A stretch of 51,580 nucleotides of DNA. Origin: Candidatus Woodwardiibium gallinarum. Lineage in GTDB: Bacteria; Bacillota; Clostridia; Oscillospirales; CAG-382. Position 1 is the first letter of the stretch; every line of letters begins with the position of its first letter. Positions 24,489-33,386 of this stretch are shown here, in pieces. Below the pieces are notes generated by a model that worked only from the letters and a program-made list of their open reading frames with translations, was not told the DNA's origin and made no database searches. The stretch covers positions 1 to 51,580 of the forward strand of contig CAJFRY010000010.1 in NCBI GenBank assembly GCA_904419545.1, given 5' to 3'. The translations under genes and the position numbers were made by a program.

Positions 24489-25349
24489 GTGAAAAAAATC
24501 CTTTTTGCCCTTCTGCTGTCTTTGCTGCTCCTGCTCTCGCTTTCAGCAGGCGCGGCCGAGCAGACCGCAGCTTTTTCACTTTCCTATGTCAACGGCGCAG
24601 TGGGCGGCACGGTCGAGGTGGCTCTCACCTGCGACGCCAATCCCGGCATCAGCGGCGCAGCGCTCAATATCGGCTTCGATCCCGACACGCTGCAATATCT
24701 CGACTGCACGATGGCAGAAGGATTCGACCCCGGTTTGTTCAGCGCCGTAGAGACCGAAGGACAGCTCCGCGTGACGTTTACGGACCCGTATGCGGATTTT
24801 TATGAGACCGGAAAGCTGCTGTCCATCCGCTTCCGCATCATCGGTGAAGCGGACGGCGATGTGCTCAGCACGCTCACCCTGTCCGCGCCGACCGGCGCCG
24901 TCGCCGACGTGCGGTACCGCAGCGTTGAATGCAGCGTCACAAACGGCGGCGTCTACATCGGCGGCTCGGCGATCCATCTGCTGCCCGGGAGTTCTTATAT
25001 CCTCGACCGGGAGAGCGGCTACATCACCGGCGTAGCGCCGCAGACCCCGCCCGCAGCCTTTTTACAGAATTTTACCGGCAATCCAAAGGTCGAGCCGTCA
25101 GGCGGCCGCTATATCGCCACGGGCAACGCTATCGCGGCGGGCAGCGAGCGATATACGGTCATTGTGACCGGCGACCTCAACGGAGACGGCAGTCTCACCG
25201 CAGCCGACTATCTGCTTACCAAGCGCTCTATCGTACTCCATACGGAGCTGACGGACGCACAAATACTCGCCGCCGACATCACGGGCGACGGGCGGCTCTC
25301 GCCAAGCGATTACCTGATGCTCAAGCGCATCGTTTTGGGACTGGATTGA
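24489..25349 (+). CDS. Secreted protein with a cohesin-like and a dockerin domain
   Basis: 286 residues. GTG start after GAGGA; signal peptide (KKILFALLLSLLLLLSLSAG). Residues ~27-160 form a cohesin-type jelly-roll: SYVNGAVGGTVEVALTCDAN, GISGAALNIGFDPDTLQYLD, GKLLSIRFRIIGEADG. A linker domain (~165-235; YILDRESGYITGVAPQTPPA) is similar to the module that precedes dockerins in clostridial surface proteins. The C-terminus is a type I dockerin with two loops (GDLNGDGSLTAADYLLTKRS, ADITGDGRLSPSDYLMLKRI). A single small protein that both binds and is bound could act as an adaptor between dockerin-bearing enzymes and a scaffold. Leader element copy 2 precedes it. Confidence 0.85.
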   Translation: MKKILFALLLSLLLLLSLSAGAAEQTAAFSLSYVNGAVGGTVEVALTCDANPGISGAALNIGFDPDTLQYLDCTMAEGFDPGLFSAVETEGQLRVTFTDPYADFYETGKLLSIRFRIIGEADGDVLSTLTLSAPTGAVADVRYRSVECSVTNGGVYIGGSAIHLLPGSSYILDRESGYITGVAPQTPPAAFLQNFTGNPKVEPSGGRYIATGNAIAAGSERYTVIVTGDLNGDGSLTAADYLLTKRSIVLHTELTDAQILAADITGDGRLSPSDYLMLKRIVLGLD

Positions 25350-25352
25350 CAT

Positions 25353-25829
25353 TCATTTGTGATAGGCGCGATGATGCATTATGGTCATCGCGCGGTAGAT
25401 CTGCTCCGTGAGCACGACGCGCATCAGGCGGTGCGGCAGCGTCATTGGGGAGAACGAAAGCCGTTTGTCGGCCGCCCGCTTGACCGCATCGCACAGCCCA
25501 TGAGACGAGCCGATGACAAACACAAGCTCGCCGGCATCATTCGCCGCCCGCTCAACGGAGGCGGCGAACGCCTCGCTGCTGCACGACTCCCCCTCGACGC
25601 ACAACGCATACACATACGCCCGGCGCGGGATCAGCGCCTCGATATGTCTGCCCTCCTTACGGAGGGCTTTTTCGATTTCCGCAGGCGAACCGTCGCCCGT
25701 GTCCTCCTCCTTCACACAGACGCAGCGGAAATTGCAGAAGGCAGAAAGCCGCTTCTCATATTCCCGCTGTGCCTCGCGCAGGTAAGACTCACGGAAGTCG
25801 CCGACATGGATGAGCGTGACGCGGATCAC
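25353..25829 (-). CDS. rlmH: 23S rRNA pseudouridine-1915 N3-methyltransferase RlmH
   Basis: 158 residues, full length. SPOUT methyltransferase with a C-terminal trefoil knot: ELVFVIGSSHGLCDAVKRAA (usually FVIGGS/A-GL), LSFSPMTLPHRLMRVVLTEQ and IYRAMTIMHHRAYHK, which end the family. It methylates pseudouridine 1915 in helix 69 of 23S rRNA. The N-terminus RVTLIHVGDFRESYLREAQR is also typical. Start is GTG, overlapping the stop of the flavin reductase gene (GTGA), so the two are translationally coupled. It ends four bases from the convergent cohesin gene. Confidence 0.93.
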   Translation of the reverse strand: MIRVTLIHVGDFRESYLREAQREYEKRLSAFCNFRCVCVKEEDTGDGSPAEIEKALRKEGRHIEALIPRRAYVYALCVEGESCSSEAFAASVERAANDAGELVFVIGSSHGLCDAVKRAADKRLSFSPMTLPHRLMRVVLTEQIYRAMTIMHHRAYHK

Positions 25830-26407
25830 TTCCGCGGCTTGCGCGTACGCTTTTTGCGCACGGAATATCCGAACGAGCCGATCTTCTTGCCCAGTGCAAA
25901 ATATTCGCCGTGCGCATATGCGGCCAGTGACGCCTGTTCGAGATGCAGCTTGCCGTTTTCATCAATGAACCGTTCGTCCACCGTAACGCCTACGATGTCC
26001 GCGATGAACATATCGTGGCTGCCGAGCGGCAGGATGTCCGTCACCCTGCATTCCAGCGAAACAGGGCATTCGGCCACCGAGGGCGCACTTACCTTTGCCG
26101 ACGGCGATACAGTGAGGTTGCAGACTTCAAATTTTTGTATATCCCGACCGCTTTTCACGCCGCAGAAATCGACGATGCGAATCAGATACGAACTCGGCAG
26201 ATTGATGACGAACTCGCCCGACTCCTTGATGAGCGCATATGAAAAGCGCGACGGACGCACCGAGACGTAGGTTTTGGGCGGATCAGAGCTGAGAATGCCC
26301 GTCCAGGCGACGGTAAGCACGTTGGGTTGTTCCATACTTCCGCAGGAAACAAGCACAACCGGCACCGGCGCCAGCAGCGTGCCGGCGTTCCATTCGATTT
26401 TAGCCAT
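25826..26407 (-). CDS. Flavin reductase-like FMN-binding protein (flavoredoxin family)
   Basis: 193 residues. FMN-binding split-barrel: LLAPVPVVLVSCGSMEQPNV, LTVAWTGILSSDPPKTYVSV, RPSRFSYALIKESGEFVINL, DFCGVKSGRDIQKF and LECRVTDILPLGSHDMFIAD are all typical of the flavin_reduct family. Such proteins reduce FMN or pass electrons with FMN bound. The physiological partner is unknown. A very basic C-terminal tail (RKKRTRKPRK) is unusual. The ATG at 26407 lies downstream of leader element copy 3; only GTGG is near enough to act as a ribosome-binding site, the better AGAAAGGA being further up, across the hairpin. rlmH overlaps its stop. Confidence 0.85.
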   Translation of the reverse strand: MAKIEWNAGTLLAPVPVVLVSCGSMEQPNVLTVAWTGILSSDPPKTYVSVRPSRFSYALIKESGEFVINLPSSYLIRIVDFCGVKSGRDIQKFEVCNLTVSPSAKVSAPSVAECPVSLECRVTDILPLGSHDMFIADIVGVTVDERFIDENGKLHLEQASLAAYAHGEYFALGKKIGSFGYSVRKKRTRKPRK

Positions 26408-26421
26408 AATGAATAACCACA

Positions 26422-26448
26422 GCTTTCGTAATGCGAAAGCATCCTTTC
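26422..26448 (-). promoter_or_regulatory. Leader element copy 3: RBS-like GAAAGGA plus hairpin
   Basis: On the minus strand GAAAGGATG, CTTTCG, loop CATTA, CGAAAGC, ending 15 bases before the flavin reductase ATG. The 7-bp hairpin arms are perfect, and CTTTC can alternatively pair with the first GAAAG. Same five-base loop as the other copies. Confidence 0.6.
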
Positions 26449-26633
26449 TGTCGGAATTAAAGTTTGAGAAACGTACCTATGTATTTTGTTCTTATCGAGC
26501 GCCATCCCGTTTATGAAATGGGAAATTCGCAGACATCGCCCTGCGGAATTCAAAAATTTCAAATCTGCACGAAAAAACGGTATTAAAAAAGCCTGACACG
26601 GAGATATATTATACGATACCGCCGCACTGCGTC

Positions 26634-27701
26634 TTATCCTTCGCGCTGTTTTCCGCTGCCTTCGTCCGCAGCACAGATTGTACCGCCTCCGAGCAGATAG
26701 TCGTCCTCATAAAACACCGCCGCCTGCCCGGGCGATACGGCACGCTCCGGCTTGTCGAACTCAACGACGGCGCCGCCGTCCTCCGGCCAGACAGTCGCAG
26801 GCGCAGGCTTCTGGCTGTAACGCAGCTTGGCCGTCACCCGCATCGGTGCGGAAGGCGTCCGGCCCGAAAGGAAGCTGACGTCCCGAACGCGCAGGCGCTT
26901 CCGATACAAATCCGCTTCGCCGCCGAGAATCACGGTATTGGCGGATACATCCCTGCCGACGACGTACAGCGGTGCGGCGGCGCTGACGCCTAAACCCCGG
27001 CGCTGGCCGACAGTGTAAGCCGCCGTCCCTTTATGGCGTCCGAGAACCTCGCCCGAGACGCTGACGAAATTCCCCGGGCGCAGGCAGCCGGGACGTTCCC
27101 GCTCAAGATAGGCGCGGTAATCGCCGTCCGGAATAAAGCAGATATCCTGACTTTCCCTGGATTGCCCGGCAGCCAAACCGAGGGAAAGCGCCAGTTCGCG
27201 CACCTCCCGCTTGGTCTTATCGCCGAGCGGAAAATAAATTCGCGCAAGCTGCGCCTGCGTAAGCATATAGAGCACGTAGCTCTGGTCCTTCGTCTCGTCC
27301 GCCGCGCGGCGCAGAAGGAACGAGCCGTCCGCCGCGCGCTCCTTGCGGACGTAGTGGCCGGTGGCGATGCCGCCGAAGCCCATTTCCAGCGCACGTTCGA
27401 GAAACAGACCGAATTTCAGGCGGCGATTACAGTATATGCAGGGATTGGGTGTTTCGCCGCAGAGATAAGCCTCCATAAACGGCTCGATCACCCTGCTGCG
27501 GAACGCCTGCGTCAGTTCAAATACCGAAAAGGGGATTCCCAGCTCGGCTGCAGCATTTTCCGCCGCGGCAATCTCCGTGTCCGCATCGCTTTGCAGCCGC
27601 ATCGTCGCGCCCGCGACCGAAAAGCCGTCATTCAGCAGCAGCCGGACGGCAACGGTGCTGTCCACCCCGCCGCTCATCGCCACGAGCAGCCGTCTATCCA
27701 A
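26634..27701 (-). CDS. mnmA: tRNA-specific 2-thiouridylase MnmA
   Basis: 355 residues. PP-loop AMSGGVDSTVAVRLL (residues 8-22), the catalytic Cys88 in CGETPNPCIYCNRRLKF and Cys188 in SRESQDICFIPDG, and TGHYVRKE, TKDQSYVLYMLTQAQL, TVGQRRGLGVSA near the C-terminus, all family-specific. It makes s2U34 in tRNA Lys, Glu and Gln, using sulfur relayed from a cysteine desulfurase. The start codon is TTG at 27701, overlapping the nadA stop by 8 bases; the first ATG falls inside the PP-loop and cannot be the start. Translation must be coupled to nadA. No cysteine desulfurase gene is adjacent. Confidence 0.95.
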   Translation of the reverse strand: MDRRLLVAMSGGVDSTVAVRLLLNDGFSVAGATMRLQSDADTEIAAAENAAAELGIPFSVFELTQAFRSRVIEPFMEAYLCGETPNPCIYCNRRLKFGLFLERALEMGFGGIATGHYVRKERAADGSFLLRRAADETKDQSYVLYMLTQAQLARIYFPLGDKTKREVRELALSLGLAAGQSRESQDICFIPDGDYRAYLERERPGCLRPGNFVSVSGEVLGRHKGTAAYTVGQRRGLGVSAAAPLYVVGRDVSANTVILGGEADLYRKRLRVRDVSFLSGRTPSAPMRVTAKLRYSQKPAPATVWPEDGGAVVEFDKPERAVSPGQAAVFYEDDYLLGGGTICAADEGSGKQREG

Positions 27702-28605
27702 GACGGATCATCTCATCGATACAGCGGCGCGCCTTTGTGATCGTTTCGGCTGGCAGCGTAATTTCATAGCCGCCGTCTGAGACGCAGCGATAGACGTCCA
27801 TCAGCGTAGTCAGACGCATATTCGCGCAGTAAAGCTTCTTCGACAAAGGGAAAAACCGCTTGTCCGGACATTCAAACTGCAGATGCTCCGCGATGGACAG
27901 CTCGGTGCCGATGATGAAATCCGTCTGACCGCTTTTTTTTGCAAAGTCCATAATCGCGCTCGTCGAGCCGATGAAATCCGCATGCGCGAGCACTTCCTGC
28001 CGGCACTCGGGATGGACGAGCAGCAGCGCGCCCGGATGCGCGGCCTTGGCAGCCCGCGCCTCCTCGCCCGTGACGGCGGCGTGCACCGGGCAGCCGCCCT
28101 GCAAAAGCATAATATTCTTCTGCGGGAGCTGCTCTTTGACATACGCGCCGAGGTTGCAGTCGGGGATGAACAGGATATCGTCGCTTTCGAGCTTTCCGAC
28201 GATCTTGACGGCAGAGGAGCTGGTTACGCAGACGTCGCATACGGTTTTCAGCTCTGCCGTGGTATTGATATAGGCGACGACGGTATAGGTGGGATATTTC
28301 TCCTTCAAATGCTCAATCAGCGACTTGTCCATCTGCTCGGCCATCGGACAGCCCGCATCCGCCACCGAAAGCAGCACGCGCTTCTCGGGTGAGAGAATTT
28401 TGACCGTCTCGGCCATAAAACGCACTCCGCACATCAGCACCGTGCCGGCTTTTGCCTTCTGCGCCTGCACGCTGAGCTGGAAGGAATCGCCCACGAAATC
28501 GGCGACTTCCAGGATCTCGTGCGCCTGATAGCTGTGCGCGAGGATGCAGACGTCGTTTTCGCGTTTTAAGCGGAGGATCTCATCCTGTATTTGCCGTGTA
28601 TTCAA
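27694..28605 (-). CDS. nadA: Quinolinate synthase A
   Basis: 303 residues. Cluster-binding Cys86 (DAGCPMAEQMD), Cys172 (QGGCPVHAAVTG) and Cys260 (KKLYCANMRLTTL) are all present; substrate-binding LAHSYQAHEILEVADFVGDS and FMAETVKILSPEKRVLL also. The [4Fe-4S] enzyme condenses iminoaspartate with dihydroxyacetone phosphate to quinolinate in NAD synthesis. No nadB or nadC lies beside it, so the pathway is completed elsewhere. The start must be TTG at 28605, since an in-frame stop lies just upstream and no ATG occurs early; AAAGG is 14 bases away. Transcribed from 28738-28766 together with mnmA, which overlaps its end. Confidence 0.93.
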   Translation of the reverse strand: MNTRQIQDEILRLKRENDVCILAHSYQAHEILEVADFVGDSFQLSVQAQKAKAGTVLMCGVRFMAETVKILSPEKRVLLSVADAGCPMAEQMDKSLIEHLKEKYPTYTVVAYINTTAELKTVCDVCVTSSSAVKIVGKLESDDILFIPDCNLGAYVKEQLPQKNIMLLQGGCPVHAAVTGEEARAAKAAHPGALLLVHPECRQEVLAHADFIGSTSAIMDFAKKSGQTDFIIGTELSIAEHLQFECPDKRFFPLSKKLYCANMRLTTLMDVYRCVSDGGYEITLPAETITKARRCIDEMIRLG

Positions 28606-28737
28606 AAAGCAACACTACCTTTCGGTTTTAGGATAAAAAAGCAATTTTCGGTGCATCCTCAGAAACGGCATCCCCGCAACAGAAAACCCTTTCGGAAGCC
28701 GACGGCTCCAAGCAGTCCGAAGCATCTTTTCCATAAA

Positions 28738-28766
28738 ATTATACTACACCGCTTATTAGAAATCAA
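28738..28766 (-). promoter_or_regulatory. Promoter of nadA-mnmA
   Basis: On the minus strand TTGATT, 17 bases and a perfect TATAAT, giving a ~125-base leader before nadA. Confidence 0.65.
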
Positions 28767-28878
28767 TACCAAAACGCGCATTTTCTTTTGTTCACATCTT
28801 CTTTACAATCGGCTGTACATATTCTATTTGCGTCTGCCGCAACCTAATAGGGAAAATTTGAACCGAAAGGATGAAATC

Positions 28879-30054
28879 GTGTTGAAAGCTTTTTCCGTTT
28901 TCCTGTTCGCGGTCCTGCTGTCTTCGCTGCTCTGTGTGGGCGCGGCGGCGGGCGGCGGAGACATCTCTCCCGCGCTCGACATACTCCGCAGCGAGCTGAC
29001 GCTGACCAAAACCGGCGTCGTCGGCAGCGAGGTAACATTTACCGCATCCGATTTTGAATCCCTCTACGGCAGCGAGGTGAGCTTTATCACCGTCTCCTCC
29101 CTGCCGGACGAGCAGGCCGGACGTTTATCGCTCAATGGCGTAGACGTGATCGAGGGGCAGACGATTGCCGCCGCGTCACTGTCCTATCTGCGTTTTGTCC
29201 CCACGTCGAACACCGCCGGTGAAGCAAGCTTTACCTTCAAGAGCCGCGCCTCGGGCTGGGAGGACACCGACGTCACCTGCATCATTACGCTATCCGAAAA
29301 ACAGAATCTCGCACCGATCGTTTCGGATCTGACGCTGGCTACCGTTGAAGGCGTGTCCGTATCCGGCCGTCTGCCGATCACCGAACCGGACGGCGACGTC
29401 TGCACGACTGCGGTAGAAACCTATCCGACAAGCGGCAGGCTGTCCATTGAGGAGGACGGTACGCTGCTCTACACCCCGCTGGAGGGCTTCCGCGGGACGG
29501 ACAGCTTCACCTACCACGTGACCGACGCGGTGGGCAACCGTTCGGCCACGGCGACCGTTACCGTCAACGTGGAAAAGAATGACAGCGGCATCGTATTTTC
29601 GGATATGGAAAACGATGAATACCTTTCCGCCGCGCTGGAAATGAGCGAGAAGGAAATCATGACCTACAAGCTGACCGGCGACCGGTACACCTTTGAGCCG
29701 ACAGCCGAAGTGAGCAAGGTAGACTTTGTCGTAATGCTGATGACCGCGCTCGACCACGAAGTCGACCTGAACCGCAGCGACGCAGTATTTGCCGACCTGG
29801 ACAAGCTCTCCGCCGGACGCCGCGCGTATTTGGCCGAAGCGGCCGACGCAGGCATTGTTCCTGCAGACGGCACGCTTTTTGAGCCGCTGAATACCGTCAC
29901 GCTGGCCGACGCCGCTCTTTATATCCGCAACGCGCTGGATATCGACAGCGCTGAGCAGGCAGGTCTGCTCTCAGGCGACGGAGCCGACGTACTGACCAAG
30001 CGCGACGCCGCGCTCATCCTGCAAAAGGTGCTGCGTTATACCGAAACCCATTGA
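28879..30054 (+). CDS. Secreted protein with Ig/cadherin-like repeats and an SLH-like C-terminus
   Basis: 391 residues from the GTG at 28879, which has AAAGG eight bases upstream; a TTG follows directly. Signal peptide (KAFSVFLFAVLLSSLLCVGA). Residues ~30-135 and ~140-235 resemble tandem beta-sandwich repeats (GSEVTFTASDFESLYGSEVS; TPLEGFRGTDSFTYHVTDAV, typical of cadherin/VCBS-like units). The C-terminal ~145 residues (FSDMENDEYLSAALEMSEKE onward, with two more such stretches) look like S-layer-homology repeats, which bind wall polysaccharide. So it is probably a wall-attached surface protein. The frame runs upstream to 28591, but that part is basic, non-conserved and crosses the nadA promoter. 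Terminator at 30071-30102. Confidence 0.75.
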   Translation: MLKAFSVFLFAVLLSSLLCVGAAAGGGDISPALDILRSELTLTKTGVVGSEVTFTASDFESLYGSEVSFITVSSLPDEQAGRLSLNGVDVIEGQTIAAASLSYLRFVPTSNTAGEASFTFKSRASGWEDTDVTCIITLSEKQNLAPIVSDLTLATVEGVSVSGRLPITEPDGDVCTTAVETYPTSGRLSIEEDGTLLYTPLEGFRGTDSFTYHVTDAVGNRSATATVTVNVEKNDSGIVFSDMENDEYLSAALEMSEKEIMTYKLTGDRYTFEPTAEVSKVDFVVMLMTALDHEVDLNRSDAVFADLDKLSAGRRAYLAEAADAGIVPADGTLFEPLNTVTLADAALYIRNALDIDSAEQAGLLSGDGADVLTKRDAALILQKVLRYTETH

Positions 30055-30070
30055 ATGTACCGATTATCGG

Positions 30071-30102
30071 CAAAGCAGACGGACAAATTTCCGTCTGCTT
30101 TG
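30071..30102 (+). terminator. Terminator of the surface-protein gene
   Basis: CAAAGCAGACGGA / TCCGTCTGCTTTG, 13-bp stem with a 6-base loop, then CTTTTC. Confidence 0.85.
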
Positions 30103-30123
30103 CTTTTCTGCGGGCGGGTGTTT

Positions 30124-30160
30124 CCGATAGGTGCCCTTTTTCAAAAAGGGCACCTATCGG
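30124..30160. repeat. 18-bp perfect inverted repeat with one-base centre
   Basis: CCGATAGGTGCCCTTTTT and AAAAAGGGCACCTATCGG flank a single C. It lies 22 bases beyond a good terminator and before a terminator of the convergent gene, so no further terminator is needed there. Confidence 0.6.
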
Positions 30161-30214
30161 GCTCGCCCTCCATAATTTTTTCGGGTAAAAGGAAAGCAGT
30201 GGTGCAGAGACAAA

Positions 30215-30245
30215 GACCGTACTGCTTTTCTACGGCAGTACGGTC
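30215..30245 (-). terminator. Terminator of the anti-sigma-like gene
   Basis: GACCGTACTGC / GCAGTACGGTC, 11-bp stem, 9-base loop; on the minus strand followed by TTTGTCT. It starts 12 bases after the stop codon at 30257. Confidence 0.75.
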
Positions 30246-30256
30246 CAGCCATATTT

Positions 30257-32109
30257 TTATTCCACCACAAAACAGAGTAAATCTTCAAATCCGAAACGCT
30301 CCCGCGGCTCGTTGCCATAGGCAACCACCGTTGCCAATACATAATAACGCCCCGCCGAAAGCGCCGCCAATGCTTCAAAAGAAGTTTCAATACATTTCGG
30401 ATTTGCGCGATCTGTAAAATCGACCATATAAACCGAATCGACCATACAATTTTTCAGCGTCCATACTTTGATTTCACCATTGACAACCAATTCGGGCAGC
30501 TCGTTCAATTCAAACGCTCCTTCGGCATACGCATCCAAAACGCCGGAATATGCGTTGCGGACAATATAGTAGCCCATATTCAGCTCTGACCAGATCTGCG
30601 TACCAAACGCCATGACGGCAGAACTACCTGATATATACTCCGTATGACTGCCTTGCTTCATCTCCTGATAAACATACGGCCAAAACACCTCGGTATACCC
30701 GTGATGGCGCCCCTGATAAACCATATTCTCATCAAACGTATATTCGGTCAACCGTGTCACGAAATCATAACCGGCATCGGAAATGCATACGCTGATGATT
30801 GGTTTCACGCTCCAACAGAGATCGCCGGCGTCGGTGATCCACAATTCACCCGGCATAGCGCCGTCGACAAAATAAAAATCTTCCGGCTTCAAGGTACGCG
30901 GATCGACAACAAGCAAAAACGCCCGTTGGTCCTGAGCGGCGTAATCGGACAATTCATCGGCATACACCATGTTGTTTTCCCATTGCAAATGACAACGAGA
31001 AACATATTCGTTCAGATAAATATACCTCATAAGCAGATTACCGCCCATATTTGCCGGGGTCGTACAGGCGCTGATATACATTTTATCATTATAATATCGA
31101 ATATCCGAAAAATACATTTGTCCATATTCGCATTCAAAAAACAATTTGTCTTTGTAATGTAAAGATTCATTATAGAAAGCAATCGTCCATGGGTCACTTA
31201 TGGCCATATAACTGCCTCTGTAGCTGCCTCCGCCTTTTGTTTCGAAAACGGGAGCCCCGATATTCCAAGAATGCTGCCGGTCTTCCTGAAGCGGCGTTCC
31301 ATTGTAATCGTATTCATAAACTGCAGTCTTTTGTTCACGAGCAACGCTTGCGATGAACGTATTCGACAAATACCATACATATTGAACGGTCATTGTACGG
31401 TCATAGATTTCCCACAGCAATTCCCCGTCGTCGCCAACCGCCAGCATTCCGCCGCTTCCGAAGACCAATGCTCCGCTGTGAAATGCCGTTACGAAAATTG
31501 AATCGGTTTCCTCACTCACCAAGTATGTCAGATATATATTCGTCCAGGCATTCCTGCCGCCCTCATATTTGTCCAGTTTTATCCTTGTTCCGGCTTCCTG
31601 GCCGGGCAAAATTCGAACAGAATACTCGATTTTACTCGCATTTTCAGGTGCGGCGGGGAGCGGTTCGTAATGAAAATACAGGTTTTCGGCCATCAATCGC
31701 TCTTCTTCCGTGATCTCCGGTTCCGCTATCTGCCGGCCCTCCAACGTAACAGATCGATTGTTATACTTTAAATCCATAAACAGCGTTTCAAAAGGAAAAT
31801 CATCGCGCGAAGTTTCGTCCGGCGCGGAAGAATCGGAGGCTGTACTTTCATCGGAAGTATCCTCTGACGAGACGGCAAGCATCCCTCCTGCCGACGACTC
31901 CTCCGGCTGCATAGTCTGTCTGCGAAGCGCGAACAGGAGCGTTGTCGTCAGCAGCGCCAGCACGATGACGACCGCAGCGGCGTATGGAGGCGGCGGGGCG
32001 GGCGATCGGATGAAGAACCGTCCGCAGCGGTGCCGAGCAGCTTTTCCTGCGCAGGCAGGGGGAGACGTTCGACGGTTTTCAACGTCTCGCAAATTTTTCT
32101 GCGTTTCAT
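30257..32109 (-). CDS. Membrane-anchored anti-sigma-like protein with large extracellular domain; apparent -1 frameshift near 31995
   Basis: The natural start is ATG at 32109, with GGAGAAACG just upstream: it reads MKRRKICETLKTVERLPLPA, a short cytosolic region of anti-sigma type, but then stops in that frame soon after. One membrane helix (AAAVVIVLALLTTTLLFAL) and ~520 extracellular residues follow in a second frame, which lacks its own ribosome-binding site. One extra C in the C4 run at 31995-31998 (minus strand) joins the two: SSDRPPPPPYAAAVV. The extracellular part has an acidic Ser-rich stalk and a WD/PQQ-propeller-like body with repeated Tyr/Trp strands. It lies directly downstream of the ECF sigma gene, as anti-sigma factors do. 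Either a sequencing error, a mutation or slippage explains the break. Confidence 0.65.
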
Positions 32110-32236
32110 ATCGTTTCTCCTTTTCCCCGAATGGGCGGCAGTCCTATGAAGGCAAACCGGCAGTCAAAATTCTGCCTTCTGCAAGATACACAAATAATCG
32201 GGAAGCAGTATCTGTGGGGCCGCACGCGTTATCACA

Positions 32237-32743
32237 TCACAGTGCACGCAGTTTTTTCATCGCGCGCTGGTAACGCTTCTGCGCCGCAGGGACAGTGATT
32301 CCCAGCAGCGCTGCAAGTTCTTTATACGGCAGCGCCGTGTACACGCACAGGATGACGACCTCGCGTTCGCCCTCGTCGAGAAACCGCAGCAGCTCCAACG
32401 CCTCGACGGCGGCATAACGCGACTCGGCGGCGGGAACGTCGTCCAGCGGCTCGGCGCGGCGGACGGACGCCCGGCGCAGGCAGTCGACAGCCTTGTGCCG
32501 CGCGATGGAAAGCAGCCACGCGCAGGCGCTGGTCCCCTGCCGATAGGCAGAAGCACAGCGAAAGGCGTCCGGCATCGTTTCCTGAAGGACGTCCTCCGCG
32601 TCGTGATAATTGCCGGTGACAGCGTAAGCGACCGAGAACACCGAACGGCCCATTCGTTCGTACAGCGTCGCCAGAGCCGACCGGTCGCCTGCGGCAAGCG
32701 CAGCCAAAGCGCTTTCGCATGCTTTTTCAACGGCGTAAAACAC
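32237..32743 (-). CDS. ECF RNA polymerase sigma factor
   Basis: 168 residues. Region 2: LYERMGRSVFSVAYAVTGNY, HDAEDVLQETMPDAFRCASA, ACAWLLSIARHKAVDCLRRA. Region 4: FLDEGEREVVILCVYTALPY, KELAALLGITVPAAQKRYQR. It lacks a regions-3 insert, as expected for ECF factors. It probably governs envelope or surface genes together with the membrane protein encoded 128 bases downstream, a likely anti-sigma. The start is GTG at 32743 with AAAAGGAGG nine bases upstream. No other regulon member is identifiable here. Confidence 0.92.
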   Translation of the reverse strand: MFYAVEKACESALAALAAGDRSALATLYERMGRSVFSVAYAVTGNYHDAEDVLQETMPDAFRCASAYRQGTSACAWLLSIARHKAVDCLRRASVRRAEPLDDVPAAESRYAAVEALELLRFLDEGEREVVILCVYTALPYKELAALLGITVPAAQKRYQRAMKKLRAL

Positions 32744-33386
32744 TGCGTACCGCCTCCTTTTCCCCTCTCACTTTATATATCGTTTCAGGCGCCGGATTGC
32801 GGACAAAATTTCTTGTGTGTTTCGACTGGAGCCGCAACCGCATGATTTGAAAGAACGGCGTGCTGTCAGCACGGACGGCGGCCGCCGCTCCCTCCCCGGC
32901 GACGGGTGTGAAGCGCTCCGCGCCATCCGCGACGGCAGAACATCCCCGCCGCGTATACACAAAAGAAGCGGATAGAAAACCGCCGATGCAGCCGGCGATG
33001 TCGGCAGGCCCGTATCTTGCAGCCAAGCGGCTCGGAAATCCCGCACGGCTTCGCTCAGAAGAGCAGCTCTGTCATCTCAGGCGGGAACACGCGGGCAAAC
33101 AAATGCCCGTGAAGCGAAAAAACGGTTCAACCGCAGCACAAGCCGCATAAGCAGATATGAACAGAAAATTCCCCCGCATAGAAATGCGGGGGCGGGTCGT
33201 AATGCAGCCCAAACGTCAAGCAACGACCGGTCCAAAGACCGGGCAGAGGGGAACGGCCCCGAACAGAATTGCGGCTTCAAGTCAAAACCGGCGATTGAAG
33301 ACCATACGGCATTTTCCCCCAACCGGGCAGGGCAGGGGCCGCAGCCGTTCGCACACTGCACCCCTCCAAAAGCGGGCAGCAAAGCG
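32744..33386. other. Intergenic stretch upstream of the ECF gene
   Basis: No supported gene; the minus-strand frames crossing it are Arg/Ala-rich without ribosome-binding sites. It holds the sigma-factor ribosome-binding site at its left end, and terminator 33171-33192 of the preceding operon. Confidence 0.55.
33171..33192 (-). terminator. Terminator downstream of rqcH
   Basis: CCCCCGCAT / ATGCGGGGG, perfect 9-bp stem with an AGAA loop; on the minus strand followed by AATTTTCTG. It lies 195 bases after the rqcH stop. Confidence 0.65.

Noticed and set aside
24489-25349. A cellulosome gene cluster
   Set aside because: The cohesin and dockerin modules are present, but no glycoside hydrolase, scaffoldin or other CAZyme gene lies in the window.
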